From Cyanoderma ruficeps (taxonomy: Eukaryota; Chordata; Aves; Passeriformes; Timaliidae): a DNA stretch of 64,000 nucleotides. Positions 63,401-64,000 of this stretch are shown one piece after another; position 1 is the stretch's first letter; every line of letters starts with the position of its first letter. The stretch spans positions 124,001-188,000 of the forward strand of contig VZDJ01006028.1 of NCBI GenBank assembly GCA_008694505.1. The letters are read 5' to 3'. The notes under the pieces were generated by a model. The model saw only the letters and a program-made list of their open reading frames with translations. It did not search any database and had not been told where the DNA came from. Made by a program: the position numbers and the translations under genes.

Positions 63401-64000
63401 CTAATGAAAAATTTCCATATTTTTACTTTCCTTTCAGAACAATTTTTTACAAATAGGGTAATTCCACTATTCAAACAAAACACTAGTTTCCAGTTTCTTA
63501 GTACAACTTAAAAAAATTGATAATATAGGCAAAAGACAGCTTAAATAAATAAGTAAAATATACAAAAATCTTTTGTTTTACTCATTCTGAGAAACTGACT
63601 TAAAAAACCCTAAGCTTCCTTGCATGAAGTCTGAACTTTGACCATATTAACTATTCCTGTGTTTTCACTTATGTTAAACTGTCATCCTGATGCCAGATTT
63701 TCTGTCAAATATAATGTTTGTCTATAAAGTAATAGTAAATTTAAAAACCCTATTGTAACTGCTACTGGAGCCTCACTGGGAATGTTTTCTGAAAACTACT
63801 CTGACATGATGAAACAAAGTTCGAATAACTAGAAAGTAAGCCCCTAGACTAATAACCTAGCCCTTAAAAGAGCACAAACTGCAACAAATATAAACAATCT
63901 GACCCCGCTGAAATCTTAGCACATACAAGCAAGGATTCTGACAACTACAGTTTACCAGCTAGGCAAGAAAGTTTAAATATATAGTTAAAAATACCCTATT
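60467..64000 (+). other. ANGPT2 intron 1, continuing past the window
   Basis: AT-rich sequence without a recognisable exon or repeat family. The frames at 62586-62867 (+) and 62697-62966 (-) overlap each other on opposite strands, resemble nothing known and are taken as chance. Confidence 0.7.

Overview
This window is a piece of a vertebrate, almost certainly avian, nuclear chromosome. It is AT-rich, non-coding over more than 99% of its length, and has two sharp CpG islands (about 7.9-8.3 kb and 53.8-54.25 kb). The repeats are bird-type: CR1 LINE pieces of several ages, including one with the typical CR1 3' end, and one solo LTR that looks like the ERV-L-type LTRs of songbirds and relatives. 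There is no prokaryotic feature, CRISPR array, tRNA or rRNA.

Two coding exons are well supported. The first exon of ANGPT2 (angiopoietin-2) lies on the + strand at 54257-54541, with a CpG-rich promoter, a TATA-like box and a 5' UTR carrying a short upstream ORF. The penultimate coding exon of MCPH1 (microcephalin), which carries most of its third BRCT domain, lies on the - strand at 21744-21981. In other vertebrates ANGPT2 sits inside a late MCPH1 intron in antisense orientation, and this window shows the same arrangement. Everything from 21982 through the ANGPT2 exon to the end of the window is therefore inferred to be MCPH1 intron; from 54542 on it is also ANGPT2 intron 1.

Layout: 1-7.6 kb has no recognisable exon and contains old CR1 relics. 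A CpG island broken by a 217-bp assembly gap lies at 7.65-8.27 kb; from the usual gene order (MCPH1 followed by AGPAT5) it is probably the AGPAT5 promoter, with the first coding exon hidden in the gap. From 8.3 to 21.7 kb is the inferred MCPH1 3' end/intergenic spacer, with a solo LTR at about 17.15-17.82 kb. The MCPH1 exon follows. From 22 to 53.6 kb is intron with CR1 copies at 29.1-29.7 and 36.2-36.9 kb. ANGPT2 promoter and exon 1 are at 53.6-54.5 kb, and ANGPT2 intron 1 fills the rest, with a CR1 fragment disrupted by a 250-bp A/C-only array at 60.2-60.5 kb.

I found no new biological system. The best leads are the MCPH1 terminal exon that I could not place, the gap in the probable AGPAT5 promoter, the ANGPT2 upstream ORF and promoter elements, the A/C array inside CR1, a G-quadruplex motif at 14.04 kb, and several perfect short hairpins. 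Open frames of 140-165 codons elsewhere are about what chance gives in 64 kb of AT-rich sequence, and none resembles a family I know.
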